Shown piece by piece: positions 41,801 to 52,362 of a stretch of DNA of 64,000 nucleotides. A model generated the notes under the pieces. That model had not been told where the DNA came from and did not search any database. It was given only the letters and a program-made list of their open reading frames with translations. Source of the stretch: Ovis canadensis (taxonomy: Eukaryota; Chordata; Mammalia; Artiodactyla; Bovidae); contig NC_091246.1 of assembly GCF_042477335.2 (NCBI RefSeq), positions 21,821,001 to 21,885,000 of the forward strand, given 5' to 3'. How positions within the stretch are numbered: position 1 is the stretch's first letter; every line of letters starts with the position of its first letter. A program made the translations under genes and the position numbers.

Positions 41801-44800
41801 CCATCAGGGAGCTTACTTAGGTGACCAGGTGTATTGTTAAATGAGCAGTAATATTTTGAAAGGAATCTTTTTCTGAGTGATAGGTCTCAACTGTACATGT
41901 ACAGTAAAACTTGTTGTAAGCAGATGTTCTGTCTTCCAGGCTTTGTTGTTGGATTTATAGAACACAAGCCTGGTAGATTTAGCATAATTCTTAAGGGCCC
42001 TCGGATTTTCAGAATGGTAAATGAGCATTGATTTTAACTTCAAGTCACCAGCTATGTTAGCCTCTAGCAGCGTAAGCCTGTCCTTTGAAGTCAGGCATTG
42101 ATTTTCTTCTGTCTATAAAAGTTCTAGATGGCATTTTTCAATAGAAGCCTGTTTTGTCTACAAGGAAAATCAATTGTTTAGTGTAGCCACCTTCGTTACC
42201 TTAGCTAAATTTTCTGGATAACTTGGTACAACTTGTAGTTGCTGTGTCACCCTGCACTTTTATGTTACAGGGACAGCTTCTTTCCTTAAACCTCGTGAAC
42301 CAACCTCTCCTGTTGTTCAGTCACTAAGTCCTGTCCCACTCTTTGCTACCCCATGGACTGCAGCATGCAGACTGCCCCATCCTTTACTTTGTCTCAGAGT
42401 TTGCTCAGATTCATATCCATTGAGTCGGTGATACTATCTAACCATCTCATCCTCTGCCACCGCCTTCGCCTTTTGCCTTCAATCTTTCCCAGGATCAGGG
42501 TCTTTACCAGTGAGGCAGCTCTTTGCATCAGGTGGGCAAAGTACTGAAGCTTTAGCTTCGGCAGCAGTCCTTCCAATGAATATTCAAGGTTGATTTCCTT
42601 CAGGATTAACTAGTTTGATCTCTGCAGTCCAAGGGGCTCTCAAGACTCTCCTCCAACACCACCATTTGAAAGCATCAGTTCTTCAGTGTTCAGCCTTCTT
42701 TATGGTCCAGCTCTCACATCCATACATGACTACTGGAAAAACTATAGCTTTGACCTTTGTCAGCAAAGTGTCTCTGCTTTTTAATATGCTATCTAGTTTT
42801 GTCATAGCTTTCCTTTCAAGGAGCAAGTGTCTTAACTTCCATGGCTGCAGTCACCATCCACAGTGATTTTGGAGCCCAAGAAAATGAAATCTGTCACTGC
42901 TTCCACTTACAGCTTCCTCACCTTTTCAGCCTTCATTGAATTGAATAGCATTGGGGGCCTGATCTGGACTAGACTTTGACTTAAGGAAATATTGTGGCTA
43001 GTTTGATCTTCTGTTCAGACCATTAAAACTTTTTCCACATCAGGAATAAAGCTGTTTTGCTTTTTAATATTTGTATGTGCATTGGAGTCATACTTTTAAT
43101 TTCCTTCAGGAACTTTTTCTATGCATTCATGACTTGGCTAACTGTTTAGCTGGAAGTCCTAGTTTTCAGCCTAATTTGGCTTTTGACATGCCTTCACTCA
43201 GCTTAATCATTCTAGCTTTTGATTTAAAGTAAAAGATGGGCAATTCTTCCATTCACTTGAACACATAATTATAGGCTCTTGTGGGGTTAATTGACCTAAT
43301 TTCAGTATTGTTGTACCTCAGGGAGTAGGGTGGTCCAAGAAGAGGGGGAGAGCACTTGGTGGAGCAGTGAGAACACGCACAATATTCGTCAGTTAAGTTT
43401 TGTCTGTAGGAGCATGGTTTGTGACACTACAAAACAATTACAATAGTAAATCAAAGATCACTGGTCATCACCATAACAAATAAAATATTGAAAAAGTTTG
43501 AAGTATTGTGAGAATTCTGAAGATGTCACAGACACTAAGTGAGCAAATGCTGTTGGAATCATGGTGCCCATAGACTTGATGGTTGCAGGGTTGCCACAGA
43601 CCTTCAGTTTGTAAAAAAAAACAACACAGTATCTATGAAGTGCTATAAGATGAAGTATACCTGTATAAGAGATTACTGAGATGAAGGGAATAGACTACAT
43701 TTCATTGCGATGAGTTGTGAAACAAGTAGTTTCAAGAGAAAGTGGGAGGTCAGGAGGTACAGAAGTTGTGTAGGCAACTCTTGAGAAGTTTGTTGTAAAG
43801 GCAGCTGGAGTGGAACATGGAATCTGGAGGTTATTTCCTTTAAAGATGGGAAATACTACAGCATATTTGTGTGTCATGAGAATAGTAGATAGGGAGAAAT
43901 TGATAAAGAATTGACGTAGAAAGAGGGATCAGTAACTAGAAGAGTCTTTGAATAGATATAGGGGAATAGCATTATAAATCATCCTTGACTAATGTTGTCC
44001 ATTTCTGATACCCTCCAATTTCTGTTGTGATGACTGATCCCAATCAGATGATAGCTCCATAGGAAGCAGGAGTTAGTTTATGAACAGATATTAAGCACTG
44101 AAATAATATGTAAAGACAGACTCCCTCACATTGGGCCATGTGTAATAGTTATACAAGCTATTTTAAAGGACTCCTAAACACATCTCTGTATTCAAGTTTA
44201 TAATCTGACACAGTGATTCTTAACTGGGGACAGTTTTGTCCACCAGGGACATTTGACAATGTCTTTTGGTTATTATGACTTGGAGGACAGGAGTGCTACT
44301 GGAATTTAGTGGGGAGAGGCCAGGGGTGCTGCTGAGCAACCTGTAGTGAACAGGACAGCTTCCCACAATAAAAAATTATCTGGTCCAAAATGTCAGTAGC
44401 GCTTGTGCTGAAAAATCCTGATTTAGTAAGAAGTAGAATGTAAATAAAATTAAAACTCAGGTGGAATGAGGTGTGCTTTGAGAACAATATTAAGTGCTGT
44501 GATATATGTGGGATCTTAAAAAAAAAAAAGATGAACTTATTTACAAAGCAGATACAGACTCACAGACATAGAAAGCAAACTTATGGTTACCAAAGGGGAA
44601 AGGAGGGGAGGGATAAATTAGGAGTTTGGGATTAACGTACACACACTACAATATACACATGAATGAATGAAATTGCTCAGTCATGTCCGACTCTTTGCAA
44701 CCCCATGGACAGTAGCCTACCAGGCTCTGTCGTCCATGGGATTTTCCAGGCAAGAATACTGGAGTGGGCTGCCATTTCCTTCTCCAGGGGATCTTCCCAA

Positions 44801-45917
44801 CCCAGGGATCGAACCTGGGTCTCCTGCATTGCAGACAGACGCTTTACCATCTGAGCCCCCAGGGCAGCCCTACACATATATAGATTCAAAACTGAATCAC
44901 TGCTGTACACTTGAAACTAACACAACATGTAAATCAATTATACTTCACTTTTGTAAAAAGTGCTATGAGAAAGCAGAGGAGCTTACAGTTATATTTGATT
45001 GAGGAAATCAAGTAAAGCTTGAGAGAAGAGTTTTGTCCTAGAACTTAAAGGATGGATTAAGAATTCTGTAATTGGAGGTGAAAAATAGATACTTCAGGTA
45101 GGGTATAACTTGAGCTAATGTGATATCAGAAGAGTGGGAATCAGAAGGTAATTCAGTTTGAGTAGGGCATATAATGTATATAAGATATTAGTGGGAAATG
45201 AGGTTAGGTAGATTGGGTTTGGATCTGGGAGGACCAGAAACTCCAGAGGATTTACCATCTTCATCCATTCCTGGAAATTCTTAGGGCATGTAAAATCTGA
45301 AGTTAGCTTTTGTTTTCTCTTTGTGCCAGTTGAGTTCAACTATGAATTTATAAGGGCAGAGACCTATTTAATTCTCTCAACAGAACCCAGAAAGAGTTAA
45401 GAATAAGTAATAAATGTGCAGTATATTGATTTAGATTGTTGGGCAAAATTAGGTCTGGTGTTGGTCAACTTGTCAATTTCGTTAATGCAGTGAACTGAAG
45501 ATTCACTTATTTGTTTTTGATCCCTCCAGAAAAGAGAAACAGCCAATGGTAGCTGAGACAGTAGAAGAGGTGAAGAAAGAACCTATCTTGGTGTGTCCAC
45601 CCTTACGAAGCCAAGCATACATACCACCTAAAGATCTCCAGAGTCGTTTGGAATCTCATGTCAAAGAAGTTTTTGGTTCATCTGTTCCTACCAGTTGGCA
45701 GGAGATCTCCCTGGAAGATGTTCACATGAAGTTCAGCTTCTTAGCACGTTTAGCTGATGACTTGGGCCATGCAGTACCTAACTCCAGGCTTCACCAGATG
45801 TGCAGGGTTAGAGATGTTCTTGATTTCTATACTGTGCCTGTTCAGGATAGATCTAAATTTGATGAACTTATTGCCAGTAATCTGCCTCCCAACTTAAAAA
45901 TCACCTGGGGTTACTGA
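38805..45917 (+). CDS. MRPL50: Mitochondrial large ribosomal subunit protein L50 (spliced CDS, 2 exons)
   Basis: Exon 1 codes at 38805-38896 (donor GTAAAG, a weaker than usual +4 to +6) and exon 2 at 45530-45917 (acceptor TTGATCCCTCCAG). Together they give 480 bp, 159 aa plus TGA; human MRPL50 is about the same length. The junction splits an AGA codon. The N-terminal 30 residues ([14 protein letters not shown] and on) are rich in Ala, Arg and Ser without acids, as in a mitochondrial targeting peptide. The mature part carries [34 protein letters not shown] and [20 protein letters not shown], which I recognise as MRPL50. It is a component of the mitoribosome large subunit. The start is the ATG within the YY1-like AAGATGGCGGC, as in many ribosomal and mitochondrial genes. 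Divergently transcribed from ZNF189. No defects seen. Confidence 0.95.
39775..40125 (-). repeat. Long CHR-type SINE, antisense
   Basis: TTTTTGGTTGCACTAGGGCT at the left, CTTGTGTGGGCTTCTCATTG in the body and GCACCACCAGGGAAGTCC at the right define a long reversed CHR. Confidence 0.75.
41004..41200 (-). repeat. Bov-tA SINE, antisense, within Tigger1
   Basis: CATTAGTTCCTCAGTTGTTT to the reversed head CCGTCTGAGCCACCAGAG. Tigger1 sequence resumes at GATTGCAGCAATTCAG. Confidence 0.85.
41381..41571 (+). repeat. Bov-tA SINE with 12-bp TSD, within Tigger1
   Basis: Head CGGGCTTCTCTAGTGGCTCA through a BovA body to CTGACCAACTTTCACTTT. Perfect direct repeats CATGAATCATGA at 41369-41380 and 41572-41583 flank it. 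Confidence 0.9.
42309..42905 (-). repeat. BovB LINE 3' fragment, antisense, within Tigger1
   Basis: Starts TGTTGTTCAGTCACTAAGTC and runs through the reversed BovB C-terminal coding region (CTCATCCTCTGCCACCGCC, GGTCCAGCTCTCACATCC). Tigger1 resumes at CAGCTTCCTCACC. Confidence 0.85.
44210..44430 (+). repeat. MER5A hAT-Charlie nonautonomous element
   Basis: CAGTGATTCTTAACTGGGGA at the left, GTGGGGAGAGGCCAGGGGTG in the middle and GCTGAAAAATCCTG at the right. Confidence 0.8.
44520..44965 (+). repeat. L1 3' end, interrupted by Bov-tA
   Basis: AAGCAAACTTATGGTTACCA and TTAGGAGTTTGGGATTAACG before the SINE, and GTACACTTGAAACTAACACA after it, are artiodactyl L1 3' UTR landmarks. Confidence 0.75.
44662..44873 (-). 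repeat. Bov-tA SINE, antisense, within L1
   Basis: ATTGCTCAGTCATGTCCGAC to the reversed head CTGAGCCCCCAGGGCAGCCC. TACACAT-like repeats flank it. Open frames over it are repeat-derived. Confidence 0.85.
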
Positions 45918-46320
45918 ACAGTTCAAAGGAAGATCACATTGAAATTTTTTTTTCCCCTGGAAAGGGGGCTGTTTATTAGACTTTTTGAATCTTTACCATG
46001 TGAAACGCTGTCAGAACTGGTCTCTACACCCACTTTTCTCTGTGGAAGAAAGTTATTAATCTTTTTTTTTTTATTGTCATGAATTGACAAATAAGATTTT
46101 TTCACATTTGCGGAAACTTTTAATGGAATCAGGTCATTCATAATTTATGAAAATATATATTACTATATAGATAAAATAACATTTATAAAAGAAATAATCT
46201 GTATAGTATATTACGAAAGTTGTTTCACTACTTGCTTTACTGTACAACTAGAAATAGTAGAAAATAATACTGTTCAATCTAGATAAATCTCTTGGAATTA
46301 AAGTAGATTTGGAGCATGTT
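45918..46320 (+). other. MRPL50: MRPL50 3' UTR (predicted)
   Basis: AT-rich sequence after the TGA. The best poly(A) signal I see is ATTAAA at 46297-46302, followed by T/GT-rich TTTTTGTTTTTGTTT. The true end could lie further on, beyond the SINEs. Confidence 0.45.
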
Positions 46321-46371
46321 TTTGTTTTTGTTTAAGGTGAAATTTGCTTTTCTGCCTCATCATTTTCTTGT

Positions 46372-46575
46372 TATTGTTTAGTTGCTAAGTTATGTCCTAC
46401 TCTTGTGACCCTATGGACTGTGACCCACCAGGCTCCTCTGTCCATGAGATTTCCCAGGCAAGAATACTGGAGTGGTTTGCCATTTCCTTCTCCAGGGGTC
46501 TTCCCGACCCAAGGATCAAATTCAGATCTCCTGCATTGCAAGTAGATTCTTTACCACTGTGCCATTTAGGAATCC
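46372..46575 (-). repeat. Bov-tA SINE, antisense
   Basis: ATTGTTTAGTTGCTAAGTTA to the reversed, degraded head GTGCCATTTAGGAATCC. Confidence 0.85.
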
Positions 46576-46629
46576 TGTCATTTTCTTCAGTATTGTAAAT
46601 GGAGAAGAATACTTGCCAAGTGTTAAGAG

Positions 46630-47232
46630 CTATGGGCTTCCCTCGTAGCTTTGCTGATAAAGAATCTGCCTGAAATGCGGGAGACCTGGGTTGGTTTAAT
46701 TTCTGGTTCGGGAAAATCCACTGGACAAGGGATGGGTTACACACTCCAGTATTTTTGGGCTTCCCTGGTGGCTCAGCTGATAAAAGAATCCGCTTGCAAT
46801 GCAGAAGACCTGGGTTTGATTCCTGGGTTGGGAAGATCCCCTGGAGAAGGGAAAGGCTGTCCACTCCAGTATTCTGGCCTGGAGAATTCCATGGACTATA
46901 CAGTCCATGCGGAGAAGGCAGTGGCACCCCACTCTAGTACTTTTGCCTGGAAAATGCCATGGGCGGAGGAGCCTGGTGGGCTGCAGTCCATGGGGTCGTG
47001 AAGAGTCGGACACAACTGAGCGACTTCACTTTCACTTTTCACTTTCATGCACTGGAGAAGGAAATGGCAACCCACTCCAGTGTTCCTGCCTGGGGAATCC
47101 CAGGGACAGGGGAGCCTTGTGGGCTGCCATCTATGCGGTCGCACAGAGTCGGACACGACTAAAGCGACTTAGCAGCAGCATACAGTCCATGCAGCTGCAA
47201 AGAGTCAGACATGGCTGAGTGACTTTCACTTT
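46630..47232 (+). repeat. Composite Bov-tA with duplicated head, interrupted by Bov-A2
   Basis: A Bov-tA head and part of its body (46634-46756) run straight into a second complete head at 46757 and its body (to 46910, resumed 47180-47232). The whole is flanked by TGTTAAGAG at 46621-46629 and 47233-47241. A Bov-A2 is nested inside at 46911-47179. Confidence 0.85.
46911..47179 (+). repeat. Bov-A2 SINE nested in Bov-tA, 13-bp TSD
   Basis: Dimeric BovA (GGAGAAGGCAGTGGCACCCC to TTAGCAGCAGC). Direct repeats ATACAGTCCATGC at 46898-46910 and 47180-47192 show insertion into the Bov-tA body. Confidence 0.92.
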
Positions 47233-47742
47233 TGTTAAGAGATATAATCTTTTGGTCAGATATATACCAGATTTTATATCAGAATGGATATTCTCTTCCA
47301 AGGAGATGATGTTTATTTAAAACCTTTTTTAAAAGGTGGCCTTGAATGCTCTATGAGTATCCACTAGAGTGATAAATCTTTGTAGACTCATGGACTTTTA
47401 ATTTGTGGAAATTACTTCTATAGCTAACCAGATGATTCTGAATGATGAAAATGATAAAGTGATTAAGAATTATTGTTCAGACTTTACAGGTGGCTAGAGA
47501 GTAATGACATGGGGAGAAGGAATTTCTTGTATTTTGTCTAATAATTCTGAAAGAAAAGTGACAAGTTTTTAAACAAAGAAATTTACATTTATTTTTTTCC
47601 TAGGGTGACTCCTTTGAAGAGGGCAAAAATTAGTTGGTTATATAAATTCTGGCATGTTTATTAGAAAAATAAGTTACAGTACAGTCATGCCCTATAAATA
47701 CCATCAGTGGATAATCCGATTTTCAGTAACCTCTACACTGAA

Positions 47743-47962
47743 GATTCCCTGGTGGCTCAGACAGTCAAGAATCTGCCTGCAAAAAAAAAAAGAATCTGCC
47801 TGCAATGCAGGAGAACCAGGCTCAATCCCCAGGTTGGGAAGATCCCCTGGAGAAGGTAATGGCTACCCACTCTAGTATTCTTGTCTGGTGAATTCCATGG
47901 ACAGAGGATCCTGACGGGGTACAGTCCATGGGATTGAAAAGAGACGACTGAGTGACTTTCAC
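47743..47962 (+). repeat. Bov-tA SINE with internal head duplication
   Basis: Within the tRNA-like head AGAATCTGCCTGCAA occurs twice, separated by an A-run of about ten bases. The rest is a normal Bov-tA. CTACACTGA and CTACATTGA near the two ends look like a decayed TSD. Confidence 0.85.
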
Positions 47963-48213
47963 ACTACATTGAATAACTTCAGAAGTTTCTGCAGTGCCAA
48001 AATGTCTAGAGCCCTGGAATTTAAACATTAGATCTATTGTATCCCTTCTGCTTCTTTGTGGAATGGATTCAGGGTGGAAACATTTGGATTCTGTGTAACA
48101 GGATTTGATTATCTCATTTCCCGCACAACTTTTATGTCTGATCTGGAGATAAAAACGTGCAGAGGCAAGATGGAAGCAAGGAATGAACAGTGTGGAAAAC
48201 ACTTGGTTTCAGC

Positions 48214-48262
48214 TTTGTTGTTGCTCAGTTGTGGCCAACTCTTTGCGACCCCATGAACTGCC
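48214..48262 (-). repeat. Truncated BovA fragment
   Basis: GTTGTTGCTCAGTTGTGGCC followed by CTTTGCGACCCCATGAACTG, the BovA 3' end in reverse, about 49 bp. Confidence 0.7.
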
Positions 48263-48289
48263 AGACCACGCAAATATGGCTAGAGAAAT

Positions 48290-48410
48290 TACTCTTGTAG
48301 CCTGGAGTAGTTTCTCAAAATTTAATGTGCTTATGAATTAGTTGGCATCTTTTTAAAATACAGATTCTGATTCTCTAGGACAATAGCGGGTCCTGAGCTT
48401 GTTTAAAAAA
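48290..48410 (+). repeat. hAT-type nonautonomous element (MER3-like)
   Basis: AGTAGTTTCTCAAAATTTAA then ACAGATTCTGATTCTCTAGG resembles the element in ALDOB intron 8. Diverged. Confidence 0.4.
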
Positions 48411-48454
48411 GTAGGTAATTCTTACGTTTTGAGTACCATGACCCTGTGTGCGCT

Positions 48455-48676
48455 GTGTTGTGCTAAGCCACTTCAGTTGTGTCTGACTCTTTGCGACCGC
48501 ATGGACAGTAGCCTGCCAGCCTCCTCTCTCTGTGGGAGTCTCCAGACAAGAATACTGGAGTGGGTTGCCATTTCCTGTTCCAGGAAATCTTCCTGACCCA
48601 GGGATCGAACCCGTGTTTCTTAGGTCTCCCGCATTGGCAGCCGAGTCTTTTTTTTTTCTTTACCACTAGCGCCATC
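48455..48676 (-). repeat. Bov-tA SINE, antisense
   Basis: GTGCTAAGCCACTTCAGTTG to the reversed head, which has a T-run (48649-48657) inserted before ACCACTAGCGCCAT. Confidence 0.85.
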
Positions 48677-48706
48677 CTAGACACTGGTATTGAAGTGGGA
48701 GACAAG

Positions 48707-49133
48707 TTGTGTTGCAGGGAGGAAGCCAGTTCTGACTGCATGTTGGAACTGTTTCTCTGACTTGCTTTTCATTGCTTTTATTATTACAATCATACAGAAT
48801 GGTTTGCCTCAGAGAATCCTGACCCTCTTCCTGACCATTAAAGTGCCTTTGTTCAGAACCCTGTCCACCTATGGATGGTAGGAAGAAAGAAATGAACACA
48901 TCCCCTGCCTGAGGAGATGTTTGCAAGATTAATGGCCTTTTTACTTTGCTTCCTCATCTCTGATCTATAAAAGAACCTGGCCTCCAGACCCTATAAGATG
49001 GTTATTTTGAGGCACTAGCCTGCCATCTTCTCAGTCTGCTGGCTCCCCAATTAAAGTCTCTCTTCCTTGCCTCAACACCTCATCTCTCGGATTCATTGGC
49101 CTATCGTGTGGCAAGCAGAGCAAGCTTGGACTT
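48707..49133 (+). repeat. Solo LTR of a class-I-like endogenous retrovirus
   Basis: An LTR-like unit starting TGTTGCAGG. It carries TATAAAAGAACC (48966-48977), the poly(A) signal region CCCAATTAAAGTCTC (49047-49061) and a CG-bearing end that includes CATCTCTCGGATTC. No internal viral genes are adjacent, so it is a solo LTR. Inactive host repeat; family name not assigned. Confidence 0.55.
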
Positions 49134-50116
49134 AGTTGTCATTCAGTTGCTTAGTCCTTTTGCACTCTTAGTGACCCCATGGACTGCATGCAATATGCCA
49201 GGCTTCCCTGTTCTTCACTCCGAAGTTTACTCAGATTCATGTCCATTGAGTCAAGTAATGCTGTCTAACTGTCTCATCCTCTGTTGCCCTCTTCTTTGCC
49301 TTCAATCTTTCCCAGCATCAGGGTCTTTTCCAGTGAGTCGGCTCTTTGCATCAAGTGGCCAAAGCATTGGAGCTTAAGCATCAGTCCTTCCAGTGAAACT
49401 AAGAATATTCAGTTTTATTCAGTGAAGCAGAAATAGATGTTTCTTTTGGAATTCCTTTGCTTTCTCTTATGATCCAACAAATGTTGGCAATTTGGTCTCT
49501 GGTTCCTCTGCCTTTTCTAAACCCAACTTGTACATCTGGAAAATCTTGGTTTTATACTGCTGAAACCTAGCTTGTAGGATTTTGAGCATAACCTTACTAG
49601 CATGTGAAATGAGTGCAGTTGTATGGTAGTTTGAACATTCTTTGGCACTGCCCTTTAGTACTGGAATGAAAACACCTTTGCCAGTCCTGTGGTCACTGCT
49701 GAGCTTTCCAAATTTGCTGACATTGAGTGTAGCACTTTAACAGGATCATCTGTTAGGATTTGAAATAACTCTGCTGGAGTTCTATCACCTCCACTAGCTT
49801 TATTTGTGTTAATGTTTCATAAGGTCCACTTGAGTTCAGACTCAAGATATCTGGTTCTAGGTGAGTGATAACCACACTTCGTGGTTATCCCGGTTATTAA
49901 GATCTTTTTTGTATAGTTCTTCGGTATATTCTTGCCACGTCTTAATCTCTCTGCCTCTGTTGGGTACTTACCATTTCTATCCCTTATCGTGCCTATCCTT
50001 GCAGGAAATGTTCCATATCAGCTCCAGTTTTCTTGAAGAGATCCCTAGTCTTTCCCATTCTGTTGTTTTCCTCTACTTTTTTTGCATTGTTCGTTGAAGA
50101 AGGCCTTCAATTACAA
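49134..50116 (-). repeat. BovB LINE, antisense, 5'-truncated and internally deleted
   Basis: It starts at the reversed 3' end (TTCAGTTGCTTAGTCC). It then skips from CAGTCCTTCCAGTGAA to more upstream RT-region sequence, and reaches TCTTGAAGAGATCCCTAGTC near 50033. Coding capacity is destroyed. Confidence 0.8.
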
Positions 50117-50700
50117 ATTCTGCCCCCTGAAACAGTAGTCCTGGAATGTTTAGCTAACCAGGAAAGATAAACTCCACATTCACCAATAACTCTAGAGGGC
50201 ATCCCTGATTTATTGCCCAATATAATATACCAGAATAATGACCTTTAGTTTTCATGGAAAAATTAAATTAGGTTTGCTAACTTAACTAGTTCACTGAAAT
50301 AAAGACATGCTATAATTATAAAAGGTTTACATTTTTAAAAATTAAATGATGGCTATATAAAAGTATTAGCAATTTTACTTTGTTGGGCTGTTGAACTCAC
50401 TATGAATGTTTATATAAAAACTATGAGATTCAGGATTAATAGAATGATCTTACATAAACAGTGCCAGTGCAAATAACAAAGATTCAATGGATTAGTGGTT
50501 CTAATTGGCTTTACTAAATGATTTAGGAATCAGGCAGTATCCCATCCAGCAATAGAGATGTACTCTGTTGAGCTTCAAGAAAGGAAAGGTTTTTAAGGCA
50601 GAGAAGGAGCAGAAAAAAGGAAATTACTAGCAAAAAAATGTATTATTTTAGGCATTCTCCTTAAGGGGAATGGATAGGGTCTATCAAGCTGGTTAAAGCT
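50117..50700. other. Unassigned AT-rich spacer
   Basis: Low-GC sequence between two antisense BovB copies. No gene, domain or repeat recognised. Confidence 0.4.
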
Positions 50701-50711
50701 TCCTGGGGAAG

Positions 50712-52036
50712 TCAGATCAGTCACTCAGTCGTGTCTGACTCTTTGTGACCCATGGATTGCAGCACGCCAGGGTTCCCTGTCCACCAACTCCCAGAGCTTG
50801 CTCAACTCATGTCCATTGAGTCAGTGATTCCATCCAACCATTTCATCCTCTGTCATCCCCTCGTGCCTTCAGTCTTTCCCAGCATCAAGGTCTTTTCCAA
50901 AGAGTCAGTTCTCATCAGGTAGCCAAAGTATTGGAGCTTCAGCTTCAGCATCAGTCCTTCCAGTGAATATTCAGAACTGATTTCCTTTAGGATTGACTGG
51001 TAGGATCTCCTTGCAATCCAAGGGACTTTCAAGAGTCTTCTCCAACACCACAGTTCAAAAGCATTAATTCTTCACGTTTTTTTATAGTCCAACTCTCACA
51101 TCCATACATGACTACTGGAAAAACCATAGCTTTGATTAGATGGACCTTTGTTGGCAGAGTAATATCTCTGCTTTTTAATATGCTGTCTAGGTTGGTCATA
51201 GCTCTTCCAAGGAGCAAGCATATTTTAATTTCGTGGCTGCAGTCACTATCTGCAGTGATTTTGGAGCCCCCCCAAAGTAAAGTTTGTCACTGTTTCCATT
51301 GTTTTCCCATCTATTTGCCATGAAGTGATGGGACCAGATGCCATGATCTTAGTTTTTGGAATGTTGAGTTTTAAGCCTACTTTTTCACTCCCCTCTTTCA
51401 CTTTCATCAAGAGGCTCTTTAGTTCTTCACTTTCTGCCATAAGGATGGTGTTACCTGTATATCTGAAGTTATTGATATTTCTCCCAGCAATCTTAATTCC
51501 AGCTCATGCTTCATCCAGCCCGGCATTTCACATGATGTACTCTGCATGTAAATTAAACAAGCAGGGGAAAACGTACAACCTTGATGTACTCCTTTCCCAA
51601 TTTGGAAACATCTGTTGTTCCATGTCTGGTTCTAACAGTTGCTTCTTGACCTACATACAGATTTTTCAGGAGGCAGGTCAGGTGGTCTGGTATTCCCATC
51701 TCTTGAAGAATTTTCCACCGTTTGTTGTGATCCATGCAGTCAAAGGCTTTGGTGTAGTCAGTAAAACAGAAGTAGAAGTTTTTCTGGAACTCTTTTGCTT
51801 TTTCAATGATCTAATGGTTGTTGACAATTTGATCTCTGATTCCTCTGCCTTTTTAAAATCCAGCCAGAACATCTGGAAGTTCATGGTTCATGTACTGTTG
51901 AATCCTGGCTTGGAGAATTTTGAGCATTGCTTTGGTGGCATGTGAGATGAGTGCAATTGTGTGGTAGTTTGAACATTCTTTGGCATTGCCTTTCTTTGGA
52001 ACTGGAATGAAAACTGACCTTTTCCAGTCCTGCGGC
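50712..52036 (-). mobile_element. BovB LINE, antisense, 1.3 kb, 13-bp TSD
   Basis: 5'-truncated BovB with perfect CTTCCTGGGGAAG repeats at 50699-50711 and 52037-52049. On the - strand it encodes broken pieces of the reverse transcriptase and C-terminal region, for example LNIPKTKIMASGPITSWQID at about 51300-51370 and CESWTIKK at about 51060-51085. Stops and frameshifts make it inactive. Confidence 0.92.
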
Positions 52037-52189
52037 CTTCCTGGGGAAGGTTGAGTCTATAACGAGATTAGATAATGTCTTGGTTTGCTGGCCTGGGGCT
52101 TAGCACAGATGACTTTATTTTGAGCCTGTCTCCTTTTTAACAGTAGTATATATTTGAAGCAGCATTAAAAGAAACTTCTCCCAAGCTTC

Positions 52190-52362
52190 TTTTTGCTTTT
52201 TTTTGACTGCACTGGGTCTTCATTGTGGTGCACAGGCTTAGTTGCCCCTGGGCACTTGGGAACTTAGCTCCCAGACTGGGAATCAAACCACTGGTTGAGT
52301 TCCTGGCATCCCCTCCATTGGAAGGCAGATTCTTAACCACTGGACCACCAGGGAAGTCCCCC
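52190..52362 (-). repeat. CHR-type SINE, antisense
   Basis: GACTGCACTGGGTCTTCATT at the left and GGACCACCAGGGAAGTCCCC at the right. Confidence 0.8.

Larger units (their letters stand above)
40361..43665 (-). mobile_element. Tigger1 DNA transposon, near full length, transposase antisense to MRPL50
   Basis: The left end ACAGGCATACCTTGGAG and the right end AAGTATACCTGT match Tigger1 termini. Between them, most of the consensus as I remember it can be followed. The transposase reads on the - strand: near 40568-40860 its C-terminal part ends EGSDDG, matching Tigger1. Many frameshifts and stops make it non-functional. Three younger elements interrupt it: BovA (about 41004-41200), Bov-tA (41381-41571) and BovB (about 42309-42905). 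Removing them leaves roughly 2.3 kb, about the full Tigger1 length. Confidence 0.85.
38897..45529 (+). other. MRPL50: MRPL50 intron
   Basis: A 6.6 kb intron. After the CpG-rich start it is mostly mobile DNA: an antisense CHR SINE, a near full-length Tigger1 with three insertions, a MER5A, and an L1 3' end carrying a Bov-tA. 39060-39770 and 45000-45520 show nothing I can name. Confidence 0.8.
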
